A stretch of DNA of 30,321 nt, from positions 1 through 30,321 of the forward strand of contig CAZYDV010000028.1 in NCBI GenBank assembly GCA_964646405.1, given 5' to 3'. A program made the translations under genes and the position numbers. Below the pieces are notes generated by a model. The model made no database searches. It was given only the letters and a program-made list of their open reading frames with translations, and was not told the DNA's origin. Positions 8,037 to 20,300 of this stretch are shown piece after piece (position 1 is the stretch's first letter; each line of letters starts with the position of its first letter). The DNA is from CAKZSB01 sp964646405 (GTDB taxonomy: Bacteria > Pseudomonadota > Gammaproteobacteria > Granulosicoccales > Granulosicoccaceae).

Positions 8037-8319
8037 GCAAACCGCGCTCAAGATGATCCGGCATCTCTCCTGTTCCCACCGGGGCGACCCACACTCGCCA
8101 TCAGATTGACAGCAATCGAATTCCGCATGGGAATGTCCTTGTGCTGCTTTCAACCTATCTGGGTAGCCAGCTTTCGAATCTCGAATTTTTCCGCCTGCCA
8201 ACCGCCCTGATTTGCCGCTATTGGCGAACGATCACGCACAAAGCGCTCATCATCACAATGTTATTTCCCGGGACGCGTCGATCGGCAGAACTCTTGCCCT
8301 GTTTACCCGAATGACAAAC

Positions 8320-8335
8320 CTACCCAACCGGGTAG
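8320..8335. promoter_or_regulatory. Short inverted repeat upstream of giant adhesin gene
   Basis: A perfect 6-bp inverted repeat with a 4-base spacer (CTACCC AACC GGGTAG). Its position, some 30-110 bases before the candidate starts of the giant gene, fits an operator or a 5'-leader hairpin. It is short enough to arise by chance, so this is a weak call. Confidence 0.25.
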
Positions 8336-8363
8336 ACTCAGAATGACAGCGCCTGGTTGATTA

Positions 8364-11300
8364 GTGACGAATAATCGGAAAAACCGAGATGACTCGAGTA
8401 CGGCAAAACGCTCTATTCTTGAGCCACTCGAATCAAGGATGCTATTTTCAGCCGACAATTTGCTCGGCAGTTATTCGCTGCCTGACGATTTGTCTGAGCA
8501 GCAGTCAGAGCTGCCACTGCTAACCGCGGCAGCCGAACCACACAGTGACGCAGAGCGGCCGCAAGCGACACTCCCCGCCGACGAAGAGTCCACCCGCCCG
8601 CTGCGCAGTGAACTGGTTTTTCTTGATCGCTCAACGCCAGACTATCAGCTATTACTAAATGAAATTTCCGGCGGCAACATCAACGCGCGCCTGGAGGTCG
8701 TACTGATCGACGAGGGCGATCACGGTCTCGACACGATATCCACTGCTCTGGTAGACCGTAGCGGCATCGACGCGATTCACATTATCAGCCACGGCTCCGA
8801 TGGCAATGTCCAGCTGGGTAGCGATCTGCTGAATGCGAGCACGCTGGCATCATACAGCGAGCAAATCAGCCAGTGGTCGGATTCGATGGCAACCGACGCC
8901 GACATTCTCTTCTACGGATGCAATCTCGCCCAGACCGAAAATGGCGTGCAGCTCATCGACAGCATCGCAGCACTCAGCGATCGAGATGTCGCGGCCAGTG
9001 ACAACCTCACCGGCGATCAGCGACTCGGTGGGGACTGGGATCTGGAATACCAGACTGGCCCGATCGAGACCGCCACAGCGCTCAACGATGACGATAGCTG
9101 GCCGCACGTACTGCTCACCTACTACAGCGTCGACAACACCTTAGACACTGGCCCCGGTTCGCTGCGACAGGCGATTCTCGATGCGAACGGCAACGCCGGC
9201 AACGACGCCATCGTGTTCAATATAACGGATGCGGGTCCACACGTCATCGCGCCGACGAGCGCCCTGCCCCAAATAACAGACACGGTGTTCATTGATGGCT
9301 GGAGCAACCCCGACTACGCATCCAACGGAGTACCCGTCATCACTATCGACGGCACCGGCGCCGGCGCAGCGGATGGCCTTGAGCTCGCTGCTGGCAGCGA
9401 TGGCTCGGTCATACGCGGCCTGTCAGTTATCAACTCAGGGGACGATGGCATTGCGATATTCTCCGACAACAACTGGGTCTACGGTAACTATGTCGGTGTT
9501 CAGATAGATGGCGTCAGCATCGCAGGCAATTCTGACGATGGCATACAGATACAGGACGGATCGAACGGCAACAGAATCGGTACCGATGGAGACGGCACCG
9601 ACGATATCGCCGAGCGCAACGTCATAGGTGGCAATACCAACGGCATTGCCATATTCGGAAATTCTGTAACGACAGGCAACGTAATCGCTGGAAACTACAT
9701 CGGTGTAGCGGCCGACGGAAATTCAGACGTTGGAAATACCAACGACGGTATTGAACTGCGCAGCGGTCCAGACGCGGTCACCATTGGTGGTGCGAGCAGT
9801 GTTCTTGGCAATGTTATCTCACACAACGATGGTTCCGGTATCGATCTTCGGGACGAGTTAACTGATAACAACATCATTCAAAATAATCTGATTGGTACTT
9901 CCGCAGACGCAAGCCAGAACATCGGAAACGGACAGAACGGTATATCCATTCAAAATGGGTCAAATGACAATCAGATTCTGAATAACACTGTATCCGGTTC
10001 GGGTGCCATCGGCATCATGATATCGGGTGACAACACCGGTAATGTCGTACGCGGCAACACCATTGGAACGGATGTATTTGGCGTAAACAACTGGGGCTCC
10101 GGAGAGGAAGGTATCCTGCTTGCGGATGGTGCCAGCAACAACACAATTGGAGGTGTTGGCGTTGGCGAGGGCAATACCATCGCGTTTAATGGTCAGACAG
10201 ACAACGAGTTTAATGCCGGGGTATCAGCCGAGGGCGGTTCCACAGCTAACAGCATTCGTGGCAATAGTATCTATGCCAACAACGGTGCGGCCATCGATTT
10301 GTTTGCCGCCACTTCCGCCGACGGCATAGACCCTAACGATGCCGGTGATACAGATACTGGTGGGAACAACAAACAGAACTGGGCCATTCTCAAATCGGCA
10401 AGCATCGCCGATGACAACACATTCAGCTATGAACTGGATACCACGACACTCACGGCGGGCACCTATACGGTTGATTTTTATACCAGTACCGACCGCGACG
10501 GTGGCAGAGTCGAAGGCGAGCGCTATATCGGCACTGTCACCGGTGTTGCCAGCGGCAACAGTGCATTTACCGGAACCTTGCCAGGTATAACACTCGCCAC
10601 GGGTGAGTTCGTCACACTGATTACAACTGACGCCACTGACAACAGCAGTGAGTTTTCGACTTACGCGATGGTGATGGACGGGGACAGTGATGGCGTAACC
10701 CCAGAAGGTATCAAGACAACGTCCACCGAAGGTGGCGGACTTAGCATTAACGATGATGGCGGCAATGATATCTACCTGATCGCTAACGACAGCGACGCAC
10801 TGCTGGGTGGGCTTACCGCTTTCACTTTCGAGACGCAGTTTGCTACCGCTGCGGCAACGGATAATTCGACACTACTTTCCTATGCCGTTCCATCTAATGC
10901 CAATGAATTGACGTTAGAAATTCGCAATGATGGAGCTGCGACATTACTGTTGGCCGGTAGCGCTGTCAACTCCAGTGTTTTCGATTACAACACACTGCGC
11001 GATGGTTCACGACACTCTCTGAGCGTTACCTGGGATGGAATAACCGGAAACTGGGCGATCTATGCAGATGGCGTCGAAGTTGACAGCACCGCGAAAAGCG
11101 GTGGCAGCTTGCTGGCAAACGGACAAACAATCGAAGCCGGCGGTGTGCTTCTGTTTGGACAGGAACAAGATTCGGTAGAAGGTAGTTTTAGCAATACTCA
11201 GGAATTCGCTGGTACGCTGTATAACAATCGGCTATTTAGTGATGTACGAACCGCCGAGGAAATATCGGCAAGCTACCGCGCCGAATTGCCGCGTGACGAA

Positions 11301-14300
11301 GCCGGATTGCTTGCGCAGTGGCACTTCGATGCATTATCTGTCGACGGCGTGGTTACAGATTCCGTCGGCGGCAACAATCTAATAGTCAGGCATGTATCCG
11401 ATGTTGGCTTCGTCTTAAGCGAGCCCGCATTAACACTTACCGTGAATGAAAATACAGTCGACGGCACTGTTGTAGGCATTGTGTACGGGTTGGATCCGCA
11501 ACGCGAGGCACAGATATCTTCCCTGCTAACAGCCGACCCTAATCTAAGCTATAGCCCCGAGACCGGCAAATTTTATCAGTTAGTAGATACAACAAAGCAG
11601 TGGACAGCGGCACATGACGATGCACTGACCGTCATGCTAAATGGTGCAAGCGGACAGTTGATCCAAATAGAGTCCGCTACCGAGAACCAGTTGGTTGTTG
11701 ATATTCTCAACCAATATGACGTGAGCGAGATCTGGATTGGCGCACAGGACACCCATACAGAGGGCGAGTGGCGTTGGGGTGACTCTTCCAGCGGCACACA
11801 GTTCTGGCAGGGAAATGAGGACGGCTATGTCGTCGATAATCGTTACTCTAACTGGGACCCAAGCAACCCCAATAACAGTGGCGATCAGGACTTTGCCAAG
11901 CTGTTTGCCATCAACGGTTTGTGGGATGATGTCAACGGCACAAGCAATAATAAATCAATCATTGAGTTCAATGCAGATGCCGTTCTCGATAATGGCACCC
12001 CACTAACCTACACAATCACTTCCCAGGACGTAGTCGGTGCGTTCACTATTGACAGTGATACCGGTGTTATTACTGTAGCCAGTGGGAAAGATCTGAATTT
12101 TGAAGACGACGACAGCCACGATATCAGTATCGAAGTTGCCGATGGAACCAACACCGATACTGCCACAATCACCGTTAACCTCAGAGATCTGCTCGCGCCG
12201 AATACAGTGCCTTCGGATGTTTCCAGTGGCATTGAACTCAACACCGACAGCGGAAATGACGTATATCTCGCCGCCGCCGACGCAGATTTTCTGCTGGGCC
12301 CGGATGGATTGGGTGTCGGTGGACACACCTATGAGGTGCGTTTCTCTGCGCTGACAGAGATAGACACGATGGCGACGTTCTACACCCATAGGGACCCGGG
12401 TGCTGCCCAGTCGTATCTAGCTATCCATGCAGATGGAACTATAGACTTTGGCGGTTCCACTACATTATCACAGTACACCGAACTTCTTGACGGCGAAATT
12501 CACTCGCTTGCCGCCACATGGGATGCCTCTTCGGGCCAAATCGCATTCTTTGTCGACGGCAGTTACGTCGAATCCCTGTTTGCTACCTCTCAATCAAGTA
12601 GCACGGGCGGTACGACGTTTTTGATCGGGCAACATGTAGATTTCGCTACGGGTAGTTTTGATGCTGCAGAAGCTTTCAGGGGAACACTACACGATTTTCG
12701 AGTTTGGGATCATGCACGCAGTGAACCTGAAATTGCACTGAGCCATCAACACAAGATTCATAGTGGCAATTTACCCCCCGGCCTGCTTGCCAACTGGCAA
12801 ATGGATGGCTTCAACGGTTCAAATGAAGTAGTTGATATTGTCAGTGAAGGCGCAGGTAACAACCGCTTGAGTATTGGTCATGCAACCGGGGCGGGTTTCA
12901 CATCCAGCACACCCGTTGCGGATCTGCACGTCGTTGAGAATGCGAACAACGGAACACCTGTAGGCCACATTATCCCTTCAGTGCCTGGTGCTCCCAATGA
13001 TATTGTTAATGACGGGTCGTTCCATCAGACCGCCGCCGGGACAATTGTGACCAACGGTAACTCGTTTGGTGGCTGGAATGTTACCCGTGGTAACGTCGAT
13101 GTTGGCTGGGCTGGTTTCGAATCCGGTCCATTGGGTGGACAACCCGTAGACATGCACGGGAACAATTCAGCCGGGACTATTGAACAGGCTCTGACCACCG
13201 AGATCGGGCGCCAATATCAGGTCGTTTTCGCACTCAGCGGCAACTGGGTGGGTGGTGAGACAGTTAAAAATTTGCGTGTCAGCGTTGACGGTGAAGCTCA
13301 CCATTACTCTATAGAGCAGCCTGCGGGTTGGGCAGACGGCAACATGCTGTGGTCACCACGATCAATCATATTCACCGCAGAGTCGACCACATCAACACTC
13401 GCTTTCTCATCGCTGGATAGTGACAATGCCTTTGGACCCGTGATTACAGACATTAGCGTAATCGAGGTACCCCAATCGATCAGTGCAATTCTCAACAGCG
13501 ACCCTACCCTAAGTTACGACGCCGCTACGGCAAAATTCTATCGGCTTGTTGAAGGTGACTATTCCTGGATCGATGCTAATTCTGCAGCAAGCTCGGCACG
13601 GCTGAATGGTGTCACCGGGCAATTGGCCACGATCTACAGCGCCTACGAAAACAATATCTTACACGGCCTGGCGGCATCGGCCTCATCACCAGAAGATGTA
13701 TGGATTGGCGCAAGTGATCAGGACGCTGAAGGTGAATGGCACTGGTACCGCCAGGGTTCACAGAATGACACTGAGCAATTCTGGGACGGTGATCATACCG
13801 GTACTGCTCAACCTGGTTTCTACACCAACTGGCAAAGTGACACAACTGAACCGAGTGGAGGCTCGGCTACGGAGAACTATGCGGGGCTGGCAGTGGATAC
13901 CGGCGAATGGCGAGACACAGAAGGCGCGGTGGCTACGCATAGTTATATCGTCGAATGGAATGCCAGCGATGTTTTGTCAAGCTACACATACACGCTGACC
14001 GACGACGCCGCAGGCCGGTTTGCCATTGACAGCAGCAGCGGCGAGGTCACAGTGGCCGATGGCCGTCGCATTGACTACGAGGCCGCTGCCAGCCACGACA
14101 TTACCGTGCAGGTCACTGATGCCAACGCAAGCAGCATCAGCCAAACGCTAACCATCGTGGTAGATCCTGCCATTGAGTTCAATCCCCCTGCCACTGACCT
14201 GTCGAGTGGTATTGAAATAAACCAGGATGGCGGTAACAGCGCTTACCTCATAACGAACAATGCGCAGACCATCCTTGGGGGTGCTGAGGTCGTAACGCTG

Positions 14301-17300
14301 GAGATGATATTCGCAGGAGATCGACCCGGCGGCATCGCCAGTCATGCACTGTTCTCTTATGAAACCAGCACGCAGGCAAACGCATTGTTGGTTCAGGTTC
14401 AGGAAACCGGTGAACTGGTTGTTCATGTAAACAATCAGGTTTCAATGTTTTCCTCGCAAAACTATGCCGACTGGCTGCTGGACGGTGAAAAACACCATAT
14501 TGCATTAAGCTGGGACAATACCATTGGCCAATTGCTGGTGTATGTGGATGGTGAGATCGTCGAATCTGCCAGCGGTGTACAGGACGGACAAACGCTTTCC
14601 AGTAATGCAAGCTCTGCGATTGTGTTTGGGCAGGAACAAGATGGTGTCGATGCCGGTTACGATCTTATTAACGCATTTTCGGGCACACTCTACGACGTAC
14701 GTTTGTGGAATAACGTTCGCACCGCCGCAGAAATAGACAGTCACTACCGGAGTAAGCTCGATATCACCCCGACTGAGGCCTCGGCCATCGGTCTCATTGC
14801 TAACTGGCAAATGGATGGTTTCAACGGCTTGAGTCAGGTGGTCGATATTGTTGCCGGCAACAACCTGCGTGTCGAAAACGCGATCGGCACGGGCTTCACG
14901 GCAGCTACTGCGGATGCAGATCTTAACATAGACGAAAACGCCGCCGCCGGTACCAGCGTCGGCTTTGTGGTTCCAGGCGTCTCTGAATCGAGCAATGATA
15001 TTGTCGTCGATGGCGACTTTACAGAAGTAGGAGATGGCGGCGGCGCCTCCTGGTCACGCTATAGCATCGGGCAGGTTATCGGCGGCTGGACAGTTGATGC
15101 GGGTGATGTCGATTTGTCCCGAACAATTGTTGAGGCGCCACCACTTGGCGGCTATTCAATAGATATGTCAGGTACCGGACCCGGTTCGATCACCCAGTCA
15201 TTGACTACAGTACCGGGCAACCAGTACCAGATAACCTTTGCGCTTTCCGGCGCATGGGGTGGTAGTCCGGACATAAAAGAGCTCAATGTTAGCGTAAACG
15301 GAGAGTCCACCGGCTTTAGCATCACCAAACCTGAGGGCTGGAGCAGTACCAATATGCTCTGGGAACAGCGCACAATGACGTTTGTCGCGGACTCGACAAC
15401 GACTGTGTTGCAAATGACGTCTCAAACCAGCAGTGTCAATGGGCCTCAGATCGGAAGCGTACGTGTCACTGAGGTAGCGCAAGCCGTATCAACGATATTA
15501 GGCAACGACGGCTCACTCACCTACGATGCTAATACCGGCAAGTTCTATCGACTGGTGGACGAGCATGCGACCTGGACGCAGGCAGACAGCGCTGCCAGAT
15601 CCGTAACACTAAATGGTGCTTCGGGGCAACTGGTAACCATTCGATCAGCCTACGAAAACTCCCTGGTAGAAAGCCTTCAGAACAGTATGACCACACCTGA
15701 CCATATCTGGCTGGGGGCCACTGATACAGGATCGGAGGGGGAATTCTACTGGCGCGATGGTGAAGCAGATGCCGACCAGCTCTGGACAGGCGGACTAGGC
15801 GGAACGGCTACGGGCTTTGCCGTTTTTACGCCAACAAACCCAAGTAATTCCGGTAACGAAGACTATCTGGAAATGAGCGCCGACTCTGCCGGTCGATGGA
15901 ACGATATTAATAACACAGGTTCCGGTACAAATTCCTATGTCATAGAATGGGATGCCAGCGAAGTACTCGCGGGCTTTAACTTTGAGGTCACGGCTCAGAG
16001 CGATCCACTGTTTTCGATAAACCCCTCCACCGGGGAAGTGGCCCTGGCCGATCCTGCCGCACCTGACAGCTTTTCCGACCACGTGGTGTGGCTCGATGCA
16101 TCCGATGCATCGACGGTTACCACCAGTGGCTCTGAAATTTCGCTGGTAACAGACAAGTCGTCAAGTGGCAATTTCGCAGACCATGCGAGCACCGGACCAT
16201 CCATTGCACCAGCCGTAATGAACGGTCAAGATGCTATGCAGTTTAACGGCGTTGATGCCCGTCTGCGAATTGATAGCAACGCCGATCTTACCCTGACTGA
16301 AGCCACCCAGAAAACCGTCACTGTCGTATTTCAAACATCATCGGATATCGATACCCGTCAGGTAATCTATGAGCAAGGCGCACACAACAATGGTCTAAAC
16401 CTCTACCTCGATGACGATCGGTTGTATGCAGGGGTATATTCAGAATCCAATGGCTGGAGTGGTCAATGGATATCTACCTCCGTTACCTCTGGCGACAGTT
16501 TTGTTGCATCTCTAGTATTCAATAGTTCCAGTAACGATATATCACTTTTCCTGAACGGAGAGTTGGCAGCGAGATCGGACGCGCCGACAGCGCTCGCCTC
16601 GCACACCGGAAATATCGGCATCGGCGCGGCCAGAGGTGATGCCAGGTTCCACGATGGCAATTTCAATGGCAGCGGTCATTTTTTTACAGGACTGGTTGGC
16701 GAACTCGCCTACTATAACTCCGCGCTGAATAGCACCGATGTAGTCAATCTGCACGCCCATTTGATGAATAAGTGGATCGGTACAGCGATAGCTCCTGATT
16801 ATGAAATCGCTACATCGCATGACATTGAGGTCACAGCGAATGACGCCAGTGGCAACAGCTATGCCGAAACAATTACCATTGCAGTTAATAACAAGATCGA
16901 TATTATCCAAACCGTGCCGGGGCCGCAGTCGCTCACGGAGGAGGCTTCTCTAATCTTTTCCAGCGGCACTGCGACTGAAGTCAGTGTCACCGATACGCTT
17001 GCGGGCACCGACTCTCTCTTGCGAGTCTCGCTGTCGGTTGACGATGGTGTGTTGAACCTGTCGCAAACAACGGGCTTGTCCTTTGTCGAAGGAGAAAACA
17101 ACAGTAGTAGCCTGGTGATCGATGGTTCTGAGTCCGATATCAATGCAGCACTGGATGGCATGAAGTTTACGCCGAACGAAAACTTCAATGGCAGCGTGAC
17201 GTTAACCATGCATTCCGAACTTGCTGCAAACCTGGAGGGCCACTACGTATTCGCAGCAGGCGATGCAGACGATCACGCAGCCGGGGCACCGAACCATGGC

Positions 17301-20300
17301 ACCTTCAACGGTAATGCAACGACTGTCATTGATTCACAACGTGGACATGTCCTGAGTCTGGACGGTAACGGCGACTACATTGAAATAGATTCCCTGTTCG
17401 GGGAATCACAGAACGTTACTGTTTCAGCCTGGATTGATCTCAGTACCGTCAGCGCAACCGGCGCAGAAATCGTCAATGTAGGTGACAGCGTTATTTTGCG
17501 AGCTGTTGCCGACGGCAGATTGGGCGGGCTGTGGCGAAACGCTGGTGGCTGGTCCCAACTCTACTCAGAAGATACGGTAACCGGCACCGGCTGGCAACAT
17601 GTGGCCTACTCCATTGACACGGTAAATGATGTGCATACGTTGTATCTCAACGGGGTGGCAATCAATTCCGGCAGCGTAACCAATTCCATTGATTATGATC
17701 TACTCACTACATCACAAATAGGCGCGCTCCAGGGTAGCACTGCCTATGATTTCGGCGGCAACATTGATGACGCACGGATATACAGCCGGGCCCTGAGTAG
17801 CGACGAAATAGCCGCCCTTGCCAGCGAACAGGCAACCGAACAACCAGGGTCGTCACAGCGTGTTGGTCCGGATTTAACACAAACATTCGCGGCATCCTCG
17901 GGTGATTCCTCGGCAGCAGACCATCTATTCATCCACAACGGTTTGGGTGGTTTCGCTGCCGATGGCACGCTCTCCGCGCTGCAAATCGCACCCGACGCCG
18001 ACAGCAGCCCAATAAATTTTGATTTGCTGATCTTGCGGCCTGCAGGTAGCGACTTTCAAGTGATACACCGCGTTTCACTCAATGAAAGCGATATTGTATC
18101 CACAGATGCGAATGGTATTCGAACGCTTGATATCGGTTCACCACTCAACGTACAGGCTGGTGATGTCATTGGTCACTGGTCCGCAGTGGGCGCGGGGTCA
18201 ATACCCTACTCGTCGGGTGCCAGCGGCTCTACTAACTGGACGATTTATAGTGACAGCACTGATCTGGATGTTGGCGCTACCGTGCAGGAAGGGCTCGATG
18301 CCGGCTCCACGCCTGGCCGTGTCTTCGGGCTTACAGTCACGTTTGCGGAAGATGATTCCACAATCGATATCAGCGACAGCCTGGATATCACTGTCAATGC
18401 TGCCAACGATGCACCAACGTTTGATATCGGCGGCAGTGCCACCACAGCAGGCGGCGCGGGTTCTGGAATCATTGCTCAGCCCGATGGTAAGGTGCTGGTG
18501 TCAGGAACCAGTGGAAACGACTTTGCCGTGTACCGCTATAACGTCGACGGCACGCTCGACACAGACTTTGGCGGTGGTGACGGAATCGTTGTTACCGATC
18601 TGCGCGGGACTTCGGATACAGCTCATACAATCACGCTGCAAAACGACGGCAGAATTCTGGTTGGCGGGGAATCGTCCAATGGATCCAACCCGGATTTCGG
18701 GCTCGTGCGCTATAACGGCGATGGCACCCTGGACACAACCTTCGGTGGCGGCGACGGAATTGTTATCCGTCAGGTCGGTACCGGGAAGGAGGCAGGTTAC
18801 GACGTAAGAGCGCTCGACAACGGAAATATACTGCTGGCTGGACAACGAACCGGCGCCTCCTCCAATAACTTTGTACTACTGAGCTTTACCAGCGATGGCA
18901 GTGTGGACACTAACTTTGGAGGTGGCGATGGAAGGGTTTCAACAGACCTTCAGGGCGACGCCGATATCGCCAACAGTTTCGTTATTCAGGACGACGGAAA
19001 GATTGTACTCGGCGGCCGTTCGCACAACGGCTCAGACAACGACTTTGGTCTGGTGCGCTATAACGCCAACGGCACAATAGACACCACCTTTGGTAGTACT
19101 GGCACAGGTAAGGTGTCAACGGATTGGAGCGGTAGGGACGATGTGGCCTATAGCCTGTCCATTCTGCCTGATGACAAGTTTCTGGTAGCCGGCTCTGTCC
19201 ATAACGGCAGCGATAATGATTTTGCGTTGGCAAGGTATCTCAGCGACGGCAGTATCGATACAACTTTCGATGGGGACGGCCTGGTTACCTCTGACCTCTT
19301 TGGCGCAGCCGATGTCGCTTATCGTGTAATCGTTCAGGAGGATGGCAGGATTTTGTTGGGTGGTGTCAGCAATGACGCCGGCAGTCAGTTTACCGTGGTC
19401 CGCTATCTTGCGGATGGAACACTGGACAGCAGTTTTGGTACTTCGGGCGTCGCTACCATCGCCATCGGATCGGCCGGTGCTGCCTATGACATGGCGTTAC
19501 AGGACGATGGCAGGATCGTGCTGGCTGGGCAAAGCGACAGCCAGGTCGCTATCGCTCGTTTCAACAGTGACGGCTCGATTGACCAGCAGTTTGGTGATCT
19601 GGCCAGCTCTGTTGACAACAATCCGACCTTTGTAGAAGACGGGGCGGCTGTGGTTCTGGACCCGGATGTTCAAGTCTTCGATGCCGACATTGATCGCGGT
19701 GAAGATACATTCGAGAACACCACACTGTCATTGATCCGCAACGCAGGAACCAACAGTGAGGACGAATACAGCGCAACGGGACTACTGGGTGCGCTGACCG
19801 AAGGCGGCAATCTGGTCTACAACAGCGTGACAGTTGGCACGGTCACCACAAACAGTGGCGGTACGTTACTACTGACGTTTAACGCCACGGCAGATAACGA
19901 CGCTGTTAACAACACCATGCGGGCAATCGCCTACAGCAACAGCAGCGACACGCCGCCTGCGAGTGTGCAAATCGACTGGTCGTTTAACGATCACAATGAC
20001 GGATCAAGCCAGGGCATCGGCGGTGATCTCGTCGCCAGCGGCAGCACGACGGTAAATATCACTGCCACAGCTGCTCCATCGCAAACCGTACCACCGACTC
20101 AGAACATCACCGAAGACCAGTTACTGACATTCGGCAGCGGTACAGGCAATGCCGTGACCGTGTCCGACGGACTATCAGGTAGTGATTCGCTACTGCAAGT
20201 CTCGCTTGCCGTCAACGACGGCGTGCTGTTTCTATCCCAAACAAACGGTATCACTTTTGTCGAAGATGTTCACGGACGCGATTCGTTCGTGATCAATGGA

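Larger units (their letters stand above)
7991..8363. other. Intergenic region before the giant adhesin gene
   Basis: About 370 bases with no convincing gene. Apart from the post-operon hairpin it contains a short perfect inverted repeat, CTACCC-AACC-GGGTAG (8320-8335), about 30 bases before the candidate GTG start of the giant gene. The half-site GGGTAG also occurs at 8161-8166. The region is long enough for an independent promoter, but I could not identify convincing -35/-10 boxes. The low-quality short frames crossing this region have no recognisable product. Confidence 0.45.

Noticed and set aside
7911..8210. Plus-strand 99-codon frame spanning the end of the last adaptor gene and the intergenic region
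   Set aside because: It overlaps the adaptor out of frame, has no ribosome binding site and contains the post-operon hairpin. No domain is recognisable.
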